From contig CAVUJG010000004.1 of assembly GCA_963741755.1 (NCBI GenBank), forward strand, positions 278,978 to 342,977: DNA of 64,000 nucleotides, written 5' to 3'. Of this stretch, positions 8,029-17,377 are shown one piece after another (the first letter of the stretch is position 1; the number at the start of each line of letters is the position of its first letter). Both the position numbers and the translations under genes were made by a program. The notes under the pieces are model-generated. The model had not been told where the DNA came from and searched no databases. It saw only the letters and a program-made list of their open reading frames with translations. This DNA comes from Sva-07 sp963741755. Lineage in GTDB: Bacteria > Actinomycetota > Acidimicrobiia > Acidimicrobiales > Ilumatobacteraceae.

Positions 8029-9195
8029 TCACGTCTCGGCGATCACTCGGGTCAGTTCTTCCATGGCGGCCACGGAATGGCCCTCCACGAATCGGTCAAC
8101 ATACGGCAGCGCCGCCGCCATTCCCCGAGCCAGCGGGGCGTAGCCGGGGGTCACCTTGAGAGGGTTGACCCAGATCAAGCGGTGCGTGACCCGCTGCAGC
8201 CGTTCCATCTCGGCACCGAGTTCTTCGGGTTCACCACGGTCCCAGCCGTCGGAGAGGATGACGACGATCGAGTTGCGTGCCAGTCCGCGTACGCCCCACT
8301 GGTCGTTGAACTGGCGAAGCCCGGTGCCCAGGCGGGTGCCGCCGCTCCAGTCGGCGACGCGCTCGCCCGCGGCGCGCACGGCGATGTCGGGATCACGGCT
8401 CGTCAGCTCGCGGGTGATGCGCGTCAGGCGGGTTCCGAGCGTGAACGCTTCGACCTTCTGGCGGCCGGCGACCGCCGCGTGAACGAACCGCAGCAGCGCC
8501 CGCGCATACGGCTCCATCGACCCGCTGACGTCGAGCAGCAGGACGAGGCGCCGCAGACGGGGTGTCGGTGCGAGGTGGTGGCGCTCGATGGGTTCACCAC
8601 CCGCACGGATGGCAGCGCGGACGGTGCGTCGGATGTCGGGGGTCGCGGTACGTCGGGAGGTCGGCCCACGGCGCAGCGAAGCGCGCGGTGCACCGACGAG
8701 ACGCAGGTGGCTCATGAGTTCCTGTGCCTGGGCGAGTTCGTCGGGGGAGTAGTCCGCGAAGTCCTTGTGGCGCAGGATCTCGGTCGCCGAGAACCGCAGT
8801 TCGATCACGTCGTCGTCGCTGCTGTCGGTGCCGTCGTCGGCATCGGCCGAGTCGTCGTCGGTGTCGACCGCGATGGTGATCGACAACGGCTCGTCGACGG
8901 GAGCATCGGCGCCAGTCGACCGCCGGCCTTCGAAGAACACCGCGAACGCCCGGTCGTAGAGGGCGATGTCCTCGACCCGTCGCACCAATGTGGAGCGGCC
9001 CGCCCAGTAGGTCGTGTCGCGATCGTCGAGACCGGTGGCACACAGTGCGGCGGCGAACGTGTGTGTGCAGCTCGTCGGAACGCTCAGGCCGAGACCGCGC
9101 AGGACCTGGGTGAACGCCACGGCGATGTCTGCCGGCGAGGCGGCACTGGCGGGAGGTGGGGGCAACGCTGCGTCGACGGTGCCGGGGGAGTTCAC
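8029..9195 (-). CDS. coxE: VWA domain protein CoxE
   Basis: The 388-residue CoxE-type protein carries an acidic linker (residues about 110-130, rich in DDD), a LRFSATEILRHKDFADYSP motif typical of the family, and a C-terminal von Willebrand A domain with the metal-site motif LLLDVSGSMEPYARALL, then WSGGTRLGTGL and VVILSDGWDRGEP. In Oligotropha CoxD/CoxE work together to build the [CuSMoO2] site. Here coxE overlaps coxD by ATGA, supporting the same partnership. Its enzyme partner would be the coxSLM product at 20-23 kb. Confidence 0.9.
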   Translation of the reverse strand: MNSPGTVDAALPPPPASAASPADIAVAFTQVLRGLGLSVPTSCTHTFAAALCATGLDDRDTTYWAGRSTLVRRVEDIALYDRAFAVFFEGRRSTGADAPVDEPLSITIAVDTDDDSADADDGTDSSDDDVIELRFSATEILRHKDFADYSPDELAQAQELMSHLRLVGAPRASLRRGPTSRRTATPDIRRTVRAAIRAGGEPIERHHLAPTPRLRRLVLLLDVSGSMEPYARALLRFVHAAVAGRQKVEAFTLGTRLTRITRELTSRDPDIAVRAAGERVADWSGGTRLGTGLRQFNDQWGVRGLARNSIVVILSDGWDRGEPEELGAEMERLQRVTHRLIWVNPLKVTPGYAPLARGMAAALPYVDRFVEGHSVAAMEELTRVIAET

Positions 9196-10133
9196 GAGTC
9201 GTCGATGGTGAGCTGGCCGGGCACCTCGCGGTGAGCGCGTCCGGCGGCGATTGCCTGCTGTACGAGGTCGGCGACGCCGTGTTGTTCGACGCGTTGGCTG
9301 TCCTCGCGATACTTCACGACGGTGCCCAGGGTGTTGGCCACCATGCGCTCGTCGAGCTCGGTCGCGCCCAGCTGTCCCAGTGCGGTCGCCCAGTCGATGG
9401 TCTCGGCGACGCCGGGCGGCTTGTACAGCGACAGCCCACGCAAGGTCTCGACGGCACCGGCGACCTGGCGGGCGAGCTCGGCCTCGATGCCAGGGACACG
9501 CAGTTTGACGATCGCCACTTCCCGCTCGAACCCGGGATGCTCGACCCAGTGGTACAGGCAGCGTCGCTTCAACGCGTCGTGGACGTCGCGGGTGCGGTTC
9601 GAGGTGAGGATCACGATCGGTGGACGATCGGCATGGAACACGCCGACCTCGGGGATCGTGATCTGGAAGTCGGACAGGACTTCGAGGAGGTAGGCCTCGA
9701 ACTCGTCGTCGGCGCGGTCGATCTCGTCGATCAGCAACACGGGCGGTGGCCCTTCGACCGGCTCGATCGCTCGCAGCAGCGCCCGCTTGATGAGGAATCG
9801 CTCGCCATAGAGCTCGGCTTCGAGTTCATCGGCGGTGCGCGAGGTCGACTCGCCGGTCGCCTCGGTGGCGCGGAGGTGCAGCAGCTGGCGGGCGTAGTCC
9901 CAGTCGTAGACGGCCTGTGACACATCGATGCCCTCGTAGCACTGCAGGCGGATGAGCTGACCTCCGGTTGCCGCAGCCAGCGTCTTGGCCAGCTCGGTCT
10001 TGCCGACGCCGGCTTCGCCCTCGAGCAGCAGCGGACGGTGCAGCGTCATCGCCAGGAACACCGCCGTCGAGATCCCCTCGTCGGGGAGGTAGCCGTGGCG
10101 TGAGAGCGCGCCCGCGACGGTGTCTGGTGTCAT
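9192..10133 (-). CDS. coxD: CoxD-type AAA+ ATPase (MoxR superfamily)
   Basis: The 313-residue ATPase has Walker A GEAGVGKTELAKTLA, the CoxD-typical CYEGIDVSQAVYDWDYARQLLHLR, Walker B VLLIDEIDRADDEFEAYLLE and sensor 1 ILTSNRTRDVHDALKRRC. CoxD chaperones sulfur and copper insertion in CO dehydrogenase maturation (family knowledge). It is first in the coxD-coxE-coxI-coxF order on this strand, with a small gap before the CoxI-like gene. No disruption was seen. Confidence 0.9.
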   Translation of the reverse strand: MTPDTVAGALSRHGYLPDEGISTAVFLAMTLHRPLLLEGEAGVGKTELAKTLAAATGGQLIRLQCYEGIDVSQAVYDWDYARQLLHLRATEATGESTSRTADELEAELYGERFLIKRALLRAIEPVEGPPPVLLIDEIDRADDEFEAYLLEVLSDFQITIPEVGVFHADRPPIVILTSNRTRDVHDALKRRCLYHWVEHPGFEREVAIVKLRVPGIEAELARQVAGAVETLRGLSLYKPPGVAETIDWATALGQLGATELDERMVANTLGTVVKYREDSQRVEQHGVADLVQQAIAAGRAHREVPGQLTIDDS

Positions 10134-10203
10134 CGAGATGACGCTACCGGAGGGCTCGACGTGACGTCCGCTCCGTCGAATCGGCCGCGATCTCGGGCAT
10201 CAT

Positions 10204-12051
10204 GTGGGGATGGTGGGCGGTGATCCAGGACAACGTGATGCTGTCGACCGGCACGACACGCACGACACGCACGACGGGCCCTTCGACATCGCCGTCCACA
10301 CCTCGGGTATCCGCTCCGTGCAGGTCCGCGTCGATGACGGTCCCCGGATCGCACTCGAACGCGACCATCTCACCGGCGACTGGATCGGTGAGGTTCCGAT
10401 GGGATCGCGCTATGTGATCGCCGTCGACGGCGATCGTCTCGCACTCGATCCGCGAGCGACCGAGGTGTGGTTTCCACCTGGTCACTCGCGCAACGCGAAC
10501 AAGCGCAACGGCGGTGTCGCACCCGACGACTTCCCTCGTGCGGTGGCGACGCCGTGGCCGGCCCGTCGCCCTCAGCGCCACACGAGCCGTCCGTTGGTGG
10601 TGTACGAAGCGCACGTCCGCGGCCTCACCGCGTGCCGACCACGGCCCGACGCCGGGAGCTATCGAGCGGCGATCGACGAACTCCCTCGCCTCGCCGAGCT
10701 CGGCGTGTCGGTGCTCGAGCTGTTGCCCGTGCATCAGTTCGATCCCGACGAAGGCAACTACTGGGGGTACATGCCGCTGGTGTTCGGCGCCGTGCACCGC
10801 CAGTACGCGGCCGGGGACCATCCTGCGGAGGAACTCGCCGACCTCGTGTCCGCTGCGCACGACCACGACATCGAGGTGTGGCTCGACGTCGTGGTCAACC
10901 ACACGACCGAAGCCGATCGGAACGGTCCGTACTACTCCCTGCGGATCCTCGACGAGCGCGAGTACTACGTGGTGCGTCCCGATGGCAGCTACCTCGACGA
11001 TGCCGGCACCGGCAACGTGGTCGATGCGTACTCGCCGCAGTCGCGTCGCCTGATCATGGAGGCCCTCGATCGGTTCGCCGACCTGGGCGTCGACGGGTTC
11101 CGGTTCGATCTCGCGGCCGTACTCGCCCGAGACCCCGACTTCGTCCGTGCGATCGGCGACTGGGGCGAGCGTCGAGGTGTCCGCCTCGTCGCCGAGCCGT
11201 GGGACATGGCGCGCTACCTGCTCGGCCCGGACTTCCCCGATCAACGGTGGATGCAGTGGAACGGCCAGTTCCGCGACGACGTGCGCGGATTCCTGCGCGG
11301 TGAGCCCGGCATGGTGCCGCTGATGGTGCAACGCCTCGCGGGCAGCACCGACCTGTTCAGCTCGCCCATGTGTTCGCTGAACTTCCTGACCGCGCACGAC
11401 GGCTTCACGATGTACGACCTCGTCGCCTACGACCACCGCCACAACGAGGCCAACGGTTGGGACAACACGGACGGCCACCATCACAACCGCTCGTGGAACT
11501 GCGGATGGGAGGGCGACGTCGGGGTTCCCGACGACGTGATGGTCCTGCGTCGTCGTCAGCTCCGCAACGCGCTGTGTCTCCTGCTGCTCAGCCACGGGGT
11601 GCCGATGTTCGTGGCCGGTGACGAGTTCGCTCGCACCCAGGGTGGCAACAACAACGCGTACAACCAGGACAACGCGACCTCGTGGCTCGATTGGCAGCGG
11701 GCTGCCGAATGGGCCGGCCACGAGCGGTTCGTTCATGACGTGCTGGCCGTACGCGCTGCTCATCCGGTGCTGTGGGATCCGGAACGGTGGGGGAGCCGCT
11801 TGGCCACCTTTGGAGCCAACGGCGACCCCGACGTCGGGTTCGAGTCGCGGTCGATCGCCTGGGCGGTCGACGGGCTCTACGTGATGGCGAACATGTGGTG
11901 GGAACCGGTCGACTTCACCGTGCAGGTGCCCGGCGACTGGCGCGTGCTCATCGACACCACGAGCGACGTCGTCGGCGATGCGGCGTCGGCTCCGCCGTCC
12001 GGCGACCGGGTGACCGTCGCCCCCCGCTCGATCGTCGTGCTCGCCAGGTAG
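10204..12051 (+). CDS. GH13 glycogen debranching enzyme (GlgX-like)
   Basis: The 615-residue alpha-amylase-superfamily protein has an N-terminal CBM48-like region, then the catalytic barrel with DVVVNHT (region I), GVDGFRFDLAAVLA (region II, nucleophile Asp), LVAEPWD (region III, acid Glu) and LTAHDGFTMYDLV plus HNEANGWDNTDG (region IV). Spacing and the W-D-N-T-D-G block match GlgX/TreX isoamylases that cleave alpha-1,6 branches. It is about 80-100 residues shorter than typical GlgX, mostly at the N-terminus. The start is GTG 10204 or ATG 10210. It is divergent from coxD and not part of the Mo-enzyme group. Confidence 0.85.
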   Translation: MGMVGGDPGQRDAVDRHDTHDTHDGPFDIAVHTSGIRSVQVRVDDGPRIALERDHLTGDWIGEVPMGSRYVIAVDGDRLALDPRATEVWFPPGHSRNANKRNGGVAPDDFPRAVATPWPARRPQRHTSRPLVVYEAHVRGLTACRPRPDAGSYRAAIDELPRLAELGVSVLELLPVHQFDPDEGNYWGYMPLVFGAVHRQYAAGDHPAEELADLVSAAHDHDIEVWLDVVVNHTTEADRNGPYYSLRILDEREYYVVRPDGSYLDDAGTGNVVDAYSPQSRRLIMEALDRFADLGVDGFRFDLAAVLARDPDFVRAIGDWGERRGVRLVAEPWDMARYLLGPDFPDQRWMQWNGQFRDDVRGFLRGEPGMVPLMVQRLAGSTDLFSSPMCSLNFLTAHDGFTMYDLVAYDHRHNEANGWDNTDGHHHNRSWNCGWEGDVGVPDDVMVLRRRQLRNALCLLLLSHGVPMFVAGDEFARTQGGNNNAYNQDNATSWLDWQRAAEWAGHERFVHDVLAVRAAHPVLWDPERWGSRLATFGANGDPDVGFESRSIAWAVDGLYVMANMWWEPVDFTVQVPGDWRVLIDTTSDVVGDAASAPPSGDRVTVAPRSIVVLAR

Positions 12052-12064
12052 GAGCCCGCCACGT

Positions 12065-12087
12065 ACACCTGGTGTCAGACACCGTGT
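12065..12087. repeat. Family E REP-like palindrome (GGTGTCAGACACC)
   Basis: The perfect 13-bp palindrome at 12071-12083 is extended by ACAC/GTGT arms. It lies between the convergent ends of the GH13 gene and the FAD oxidoreductase gene. The core GTCAGAC is shared with copies near 22.97, 25.75, 26.37 and 44.96 kb. It could act as a bidirectional terminator, but no T-tract follows. Confidence 0.75.
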
Positions 12088-12093
12088 GGACGC

Positions 12094-13527
12094 CTACGAG
12101 TCGAAGCCGAGACCCATCCGGTCGAGTGTGCGTAGCCAGGCGTTGCGTTTGCCGGTCTTGTCCTCGCGGTCGAGCGACCAGCGCGTGGCCTGAATGCCCA
12201 TGAACCGGAACGGTTCGGGCGGGAACGGCAGCGGCTTGTCCTTGACGAAGTCGGTCTTGGTGGCGATCGACTTGCGCCCTGCGAGCAGGTCGAGCATCGT
12301 CGACGCGGCGAATCTCGTCGCGGCGACGCCGAGGCCCGTGTACCCGACCGCGTAGACGACCCGGTTCGACATGGCCGAGCCGAAGAACACCGAGAACCTC
12401 GTGCTCGTGTCGATCGCCCCGCCCCACGTATGGGTGAACTGCACGTCGTCGAGCTGCGGGAACGTCTCGAAGAAGTGGCCGGACAGTTTCGCCCAGGTCT
12501 CCGGTCGACTTTCGCGTTCGGTCGACACGTTCGAACCCCAGAAGTAGATGGCGTCGTAGCCGCCCCACAGGATCCGGTTGTCGGAGGTGAGCCGGTAGTA
12601 GTGGAACTGGTTGGTGATGTCGGACAGCCCCTGACGGTTGGCCCAGCCGATGCGGTCGAGCTGTTCGCTCGACAACGGTTCGGTGACGAGGCAGTAGTCG
12701 TAGACCGGCACCATGTACTGCCGGATCCGCTTGAGCAGCGGCTTGTCGGCGTTGGTGCCGAGGACCGCCTGTGCGCAACGGATCGTGCCGAGGGGCGTGA
12801 CGACGGCGACGCCTCGGCCGTCCTTGTCGACCGAGGTCGCCTTCGTGTGTTCGTAGATCCGCACTCCGAGTTCCTCGGCCACGCGCTTGAGTTCCCAGGC
12901 GAGCTTGGCCGGGTCGACCAGTGCCGCCCGACCCATCCGGAACAGTCCGCCCGTGTAGGTCGGCGAGTTGACCTCGGCACGCATCTCGTCCTGATCGAGC
13001 CACTGGACCTGTTGGCCCATCGAGCGCAGCAGATCGTGTTCCTCGCGCAGTTCGTCGAGGTACGACGGCGGATGGTTGATGTGAGCGACGTCGATCACGC
13101 CGTTGCGTTCGTAGTCGCAGTCCATCGAGTACCGCTCGATCGCTGCTTCGATGTCGTTGAGGTTGCGCAGGCCCAGCTCTTCGAGCGTGTCGATCTCGTC
13201 GGCGTGACGGTCCATGCCGTTGCCGACGCCGTGGGTGATCGAGGCCTCCATGAAACCACCATTGCGACCGCTCGCAGCGCCACCGACCTCGCCTTTGTCG
13301 ATGACGACCACGTCGCGTGATGGATCGCGTTCCTTGGCGATGACCGCAGTCCACAACCCCGTGTACCCGCCGCCGACGATGCAGAGATCGCAGTGTTCGT
13401 CGCGCACGAGCGTCGGATTCGACTCGGGGATGTCCGCGCTCTCGAGCCAGAACGGATACGGCTCCGCATCGGCGATCGCATCGAGGGCCCGCTGTTCGTA
13501 CGTGTGGTCGCCGTTGTCGTTGCTCAT
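12094..13527 (-). CDS. FAD-dependent oxidoreductase (DAO family)
   Basis: The 477-residue protein starts at ATG 13527 (MSNDNGDHTYEQR). The dinucleotide-binding motif CIVGGGYTGLWTAVIAKE and the second motif GGAASGRNGGF place it with D-amino-acid-oxidase-fold proteins resembling gamma-glutamylputrescine or sarcosine-type oxidases. The C-terminal FAD contact is VVYAVGYTGLGVAATRFAA. Substrate cannot be assigned. The start faces an SDR gene divergently with about 94 bp between them. The longer open frame upstream lacks similarity and is ignored. Confidence 0.85.
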   Translation of the reverse strand: MSNDNGDHTYEQRALDAIADAEPYPFWLESADIPESNPTLVRDEHCDLCIVGGGYTGLWTAVIAKERDPSRDVVVIDKGEVGGAASGRNGGFMEASITHGVGNGMDRHADEIDTLEELGLRNLNDIEAAIERYSMDCDYERNGVIDVAHINHPPSYLDELREEHDLLRSMGQQVQWLDQDEMRAEVNSPTYTGGLFRMGRAALVDPAKLAWELKRVAEELGVRIYEHTKATSVDKDGRGVAVVTPLGTIRCAQAVLGTNADKPLLKRIRQYMVPVYDYCLVTEPLSSEQLDRIGWANRQGLSDITNQFHYYRLTSDNRILWGGYDAIYFWGSNVSTERESRPETWAKLSGHFFETFPQLDDVQFTHTWGGAIDTSTRFSVFFGSAMSNRVVYAVGYTGLGVAATRFAASTMLDLLAGRKSIATKTDFVKDKPLPFPPEPFRFMGIQATRWSLDREDKTGKRNAWLRTLDRMGLGFDS

Positions 13528-13621
13528 GATCTCACTGGGTGCGATCGTATCGCTCGGCCGAGTGCGGCCGTGCCCGTACGACGCCTCGCCGTCAACGGGT
13601 GCAACCCCATACGGTGACGGC

Positions 13622-14350
13622 ATGGAACTCGGGATCAGCGGTCGACGCGCCGCCGTGGCGGCAGCCACCTCCGGACTCGGCTTGGCTTCGGCGGTCGCAC
13701 TCGCCGCCGAAGGCGTCCACGTCGCGATCTGTGGTCGGGACCCCGACCGCCTCGCAGCTGCCGCGGAGACCGTCGGCCATGGCTGCGTGCCGATCGTCGC
13801 CGACGTGTCGACGCCGGACGGTGCTGCGGGTTTCGTCGACGCCGCCGCAGCTGCACTCGGCGCCGTCGACATCCTGATTCCGAACGCCGGTGGACCGCCG
13901 CCGGGCACCTTCGCATCGACCCCGGTCGATGCCTATCCCGCGGCGCTCGATCTGAACCTGTTGTCGGTGGTGGCGATGTGCAAGGCCGCCGTGCCGGCGA
14001 TGCAGGAGCGCCGGTGGGGCAGGGTGGTGGCGATCACTTCGTTGTCGGTGCGCCAGCCGATCGCCCAGTTGATTCTGTCGAATACGGCTCGCGCCGGGGC
14101 GACGGGTTTCCTCAAGACGCTGGCGCTCGAGGTGTCGCGTGACGGCGTCACCGTCAACAGCGTGCAACCCGGTCTGCATCGCACCCCGCGGATCACCGAT
14201 CTGTACAGCGACGAGCAGCAGGCATCGATGCGGATGGGTGACGCTGCCGACTTCGGTCAGATCGTGGCGTTCCTGTGCGGGGAGCCGGCCAAGTTCACCA
14301 CCGGCGTGCAGCTTCACGTCGACGGCGGCGACTACCTCGGACTGCTGTGA
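13622..14350 (+). CDS. SDR-family oxidoreductase, divergent active site
   Basis: The 242-residue Rossmann protein has a cofactor loop reading AAATSGLGLASAVAL, CGRDPDRL, a VADVST aspartate and LIPNAGGPPPG in place of the NNAG motif. Where canonical SDRs have YxxxK, this one reads LILSNTARAGATGFLKTLALE: the lysine is present but the tyrosine position is occupied by non-Tyr residues. The C-terminus VQLHVDGGDYLGLL resembles the family ending VDGG. It belongs to a recognised branch of FabG-like proteins with this altered motif; the reaction is unknown. Confidence 0.83.
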   Translation: MELGISGRRAAVAAATSGLGLASAVALAAEGVHVAICGRDPDRLAAAAETVGHGCVPIVADVSTPDGAAGFVDAAAAALGAVDILIPNAGGPPPGTFASTPVDAYPAALDLNLLSVVAMCKAAVPAMQERRWGRVVAITSLSVRQPIAQLILSNTARAGATGFLKTLALEVSRDGVTVNSVQPGLHRTPRITDLYSDEQQASMRMGDAADFGQIVAFLCGEPAKFTTGVQLHVDGGDYLGLL

Positions 14351-14369
14351 CGGCGTCGACGCCTGGGCA

Positions 14370-15414
14370 TCAGGCGGCGTCCTGGGGGTGCGACGCGAGG
14401 TAACTCGCGGCGTCGATCGGCGCCGGCTCCGAATAGCCGATCGGAAGTCGAACGGTGCCGGCCGCGGAACCGAAGAACACCTGGAAGGCGTGGTAGCCGA
14501 CGTACAACTCGGGCTCGTCGCGCAGGCTCTCGGCGTATGCGGTGACCACGGCGACGTAGCCGTCGTTGGGGTTGTACTGGTACAGCGCAGCGGCCATGTC
14601 GTCGGGGCCGCCGCTCTGCGCGAGATACGTGCCGGCGCCGATGATGGCGTCACGTGTCACCGTCGGGTCACCCGTGCAACACGTGGCCCACGTGGTGGGC
14701 AGGAACTGCATCGGCCCGACCGCACCCGCCGACGACACGCCTTCGATCCGGCCCATGCGGGTCTCCTGCAGGTGGATCGCGGCGAGCCAGTACCACGGGA
14801 TGCCGGTGAGCTGCTCGGCCTCGGCGTAGTGAGCGAGGAGCGTGTCGACCGCCTCGGGCTCGACGACGTTCCACGCCGGCAGCTCGTCGGGCGGCGGTTG
14901 CGGCGGTCGCGACGCACTTCGTTGCTGGAGGAACTGCCGTGCCCGCACCGTCCGTTCGACCGTCGGTCGGGCGGTCGGCTCGAGCGCCCCGAGGACCTCC
15001 TCGTCGAGATCGGACCGGTCGGCGAGTTGACGCAGGACGAGCTGATACTCGACGCCGGCGGCCGCGCGTTCGTCGTCGGACGCAGCGGTGTCGACGATCG
15101 TCGCATGACTCGACGACAGCCGCGCTGCGAACTCCTCGGCGCTGAGCGATTCGTCGAGCCGAGCCGGTGGTTCCCCGAGCCCAGGGCTCAGGGAACCACG
15201 ATCGGTGGTCGCCGGGGCCGGGTGCCGTCGATGTCGAGCGACGTGGAATCCGGGGCAGGTGCGGCCGTCGTGGCGTGGTCGTGGTCGTGGTCGTGGCGGC
15301 CGCAAGCGATGACGGTGTGGTCGCGGCTCCTTCGTTGTCGGTGCATCCGCTCGCCACGACGCCGACGACCGCGGCGGCTGCGATGGCGATGCGAATCGGT
15401 CGCATCCGCTTCAT
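14370..15414 (-). CDS. Lytic transglycosylase-like lipoprotein, frameshifted
   Basis: From ATG 15414 a lipoprotein signal is clear (IRIAIAAAAVVGVVASGC, lipobox Cys) followed by a Thr-rich linker. The tandem GACCAC run near 15275-15295 breaks the frame; a second shift lies near 15190-15230. The downstream frame carries the SLT domain: IPWYWLAAIHLQETRMGRI (catalytic Glu), VGPMQFLPTTW and MAAALYQYNPNDGYV. Such enzymes cleave the glycan strand of peptidoglycan, here anchored outside the membrane. A family C palindrome (15167-15199) lies inside the reading frame, encoding part of the linker. The start overlaps the glycosyltransferase stop as ATGA. Confidence 0.8.
15167..15199. repeat. Family C palindrome inside lipoprotein gene
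   Basis: The 33-bp near-perfect palindrome has arms GTGGTTCCC...GAGCCC and GGGCTC...GGGAACCAC. It is embedded in the coding region of the transglycosylase lipoprotein, between the Thr-rich linker and the SLT domain. It belongs to the same family as elements at 18.06, 36.24, 47.28 and 53.75 kb, which are intergenic. Confidence 0.85.
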
Positions 15415-16409
15415 GCGTCGGCGTCGTACTCGGCTCGCGACGCTCGCAGACGCAGATCCTCGAGCACCCGTCGATTGGCGGCTTGCAGGTCGGCGAGGAA
15501 CGCCACCGCCCAGAGCTGTGCGGCCAGCACGATCAGGCCGATGCCGACGAGCAGGCTCGGGACACGGCTGGTGTACTCGTCCTCGAACAGGTAGAGCCCC
15601 AGCCAGCGCAGCATCAGCAGCGCCCCGAACACGAAGGGGACCAGACCGATCAGGAAGAAGAAGCGGAACGGTTTGTACAGCGCGAAGCTGCGGATGATGG
15701 CCTGTGCCGACCGCCACACGTAACGCGCACTGCTCTTGACCAGGCGCGATTCTCGGGTCTTGGGGTTGACGCTGATCGGGACCGATTCGATCGCGATGCC
15801 GTTCCAGCCCGCCTGCACGATGGTCTCCATCGTGTAGGTGTACTTGCCGAACACCTGGACGCGCATCGCAGCGTCGCGCGTGTAGGCGCGGAACCCGCTG
15901 GCGGCGTCTTTCACGCCGGTGCCCGAGAAACGGCGAACGACCGAACTCCCCAACCGTTGCAGCAGTTTCTTCGTACGCGAGAAGTCGTCGATGGTGGCGA
16001 TCGGGCGCTCACCGACGACCATGTCGGCGCGACCCGCGAGCACCGGTGTCACCAGATCGGGGATCGATGCACCCTGGTACTGGTTGTCGGCATCGGTGTT
16101 CACGATCACGTCGGCGCCCGCGCGCAGGCACGCGTCGATGCCGGTCATGAATGCTGCCGCGAGCCCACGGTTGCGGCCGTGTGACACGACGTGGTCGACA
16201 CCGAGCTGGCGCGCCACCTCGACGGTCCGGTCGGTGCTGCCGTCGTCGATCACGAGCCATTCGACGACGTCGACGCCCGGGAGCTCCCGCGGGAGATCGG
16301 CCAGGGTCATCGGGAGGGTCTCCTCCTCGTTGAAGCAGGGGATCTGGATGATCAGCTTCACGGGGCCCGTCAGCGCACGGGCGACGGTGGGTTCACCGGC
16401 GTTCGACAT
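15411..16409 (-). CDS. Family 2 glycosyltransferase with two C-terminal TM helices
   Basis: The 332-residue protein starts at ATG 16409. The GT-A domain shows LIIQIPCFNEEETLPMTL, VIDDGSTDRTVEVAR, NRGLAAAFMTGIDACL and the metal-site NTDADNQYQG, then GYDAASGFRAYTRDA-like acceptor elements (here KDAASGFRAYTRDA). Two hydrophobic helices follow (FFFLIGLVPFVFGALLML; LVGIGLIVLAAQLWAVAFL). It resembles DPM1/GtrB-type polyprenyl-phosphate glycosyltransferases. ATGA overlaps link it to the upstream flippase-like gene and the downstream lipoprotein. Confidence 0.88.
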   Translation of the reverse strand: MSNAGEPTVARALTGPVKLIIQIPCFNEEETLPMTLADLPRELPGVDVVEWLVIDDGSTDRTVEVARQLGVDHVVSHGRNRGLAAAFMTGIDACLRAGADVIVNTDADNQYQGASIPDLVTPVLAGRADMVVGERPIATIDDFSRTKKLLQRLGSSVVRRFSGTGVKDAASGFRAYTRDAAMRVQVFGKYTYTMETIVQAGWNGIAIESVPISVNPKTRESRLVKSSARYVWRSAQAIIRSFALYKPFRFFFLIGLVPFVFGALLMLRWLGLYLFEDEYTSRVPSLLVGIGLIVLAAQLWAVAFLADLQAANRRVLEDLRLRASRAEYDADA

Positions 16410-17374
16410 CACGGCGCAGCGTAACGGTCGAGCTTGACCTGATCGGCTCGGTCGTCGAGCGGCAAGGGAACGGGCGCCGACCGGGCGACCGCCACCGAGA
16501 CAGCGGCGCCCACCAGGTCGACCGCAACCGACATCACGCGGCTCAGCACGGCGACCGAGACGGCGATGTCGGCGCCGAGCATTGCGGTCGTCATCGAGAT
16601 GAAGATGGCTTCGCGCACTCCGATACCGCCCGGCACGCCGACGACGACGAAACCAGCCATCCACGAAACGCAGGTCACGAAGACCAGTTCGACGACGAGC
16701 GGCCCATCGAGTTCGACGCCCAATGCCACCGCCGCGAAGATGTTCATCCCGGCGAAGGCCAACCACACGGGCAGGTGTCGGGCGACGACGAGCGCGAACC
16801 AGCGCGGGTCGGGAAGCCGGAGTGTTCTCGTGGTGACCCGTTGCGCGAGCCGGTCGAGCGCCCGTCGGGCCGTGGGTGAGGCGATGGCGACGAACAGCAG
16901 TACCAGCAGCGCGGCGATCGCCGCCGCCACTGCTCGGTGGTCCGTCGGCGTCATCATCGCGGTGATCGCTGCCACCGCTGCAGCCCCGAGGAACGTGGTG
17001 ACCATCGACATCGCCGTCGAGGAGTACGCGGCGCCGCGTGGGGTCGCGCCTCGGTGGGCGAGTTCGGCTTGGCCGACGATCGGCCAGATTCCACCCGGTA
17101 CGTACTTGCCGAGTTGGCCGACGAAGAACCACGACATCCCCCGACGCCAAGGTGCGCCAGCTCCGGCGTGCCGGAGGATCAACAGCCAGTTCACGCCGAT
17201 CAGCACCATGGCGATGCCGCCCGCCACGCCGCCGACGAGGAGCCAGCCGAGGTCGGCGGAGGCCATCGCATCGGCGATTGCTTGTCGGTCGCGGATGATC
17301 CGACTGGTGACGAAGGCGATGCCGGCGACACCGATCGCGATCCCGATCAGGTTGACGAGACGCGATCGGCTCAT
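16409..17374 (-). CDS. LPG-synthase/flippase-like integral membrane protein
   Basis: The 321-residue protein has about eight hydrophobic helices and matches the lysylphosphatidylglycerol synthase TM region (UPF0104): GKYVPGGIWPIVGQAELAHR and GFVVVGVPGGIGVREAIF are characteristic. No aminoacyl-transferase domain is attached. In glycosyltransferase clusters such stand-alone proteins are thought to move lipid-linked sugars or otherwise aid envelope assembly (inference). It lies 3 bp from the methyltransferase gene and overlaps the glycosyltransferase gene by 1 bp. Confidence 0.85.
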   Translation of the reverse strand: MSRSRLVNLIGIAIGVAGIAFVTSRIIRDRQAIADAMASADLGWLLVGGVAGGIAMVLIGVNWLLILRHAGAGAPWRRGMSWFFVGQLGKYVPGGIWPIVGQAELAHRGATPRGAAYSSTAMSMVTTFLGAAAVAAITAMMTPTDHRAVAAAIAALLVLLFVAIASPTARRALDRLAQRVTTRTLRLPDPRWFALVVARHLPVWLAFAGMNIFAAVALGVELDGPLVVELVFVTCVSWMAGFVVVGVPGGIGVREAIFISMTTAMLGADIAVSVAVLSRVMSVAVDLVGAAVSVAVARSAPVPLPLDDRADQVKLDRYAAP

Positions 17375-17377
17375 GGC

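Noticed and set aside
7702..9234. 510-residue plus-strand frame opposite coxI/coxE
   Set aside because: Antisense shadow; the opposite strand carries clear CoxI and CoxE motifs and overlapping starts.
10144..11763. 539-residue minus-strand frame opposite the GH13 gene
   Set aside because: Val/His-rich antisense reading; all four GH13 active-site motifs are on the plus strand.
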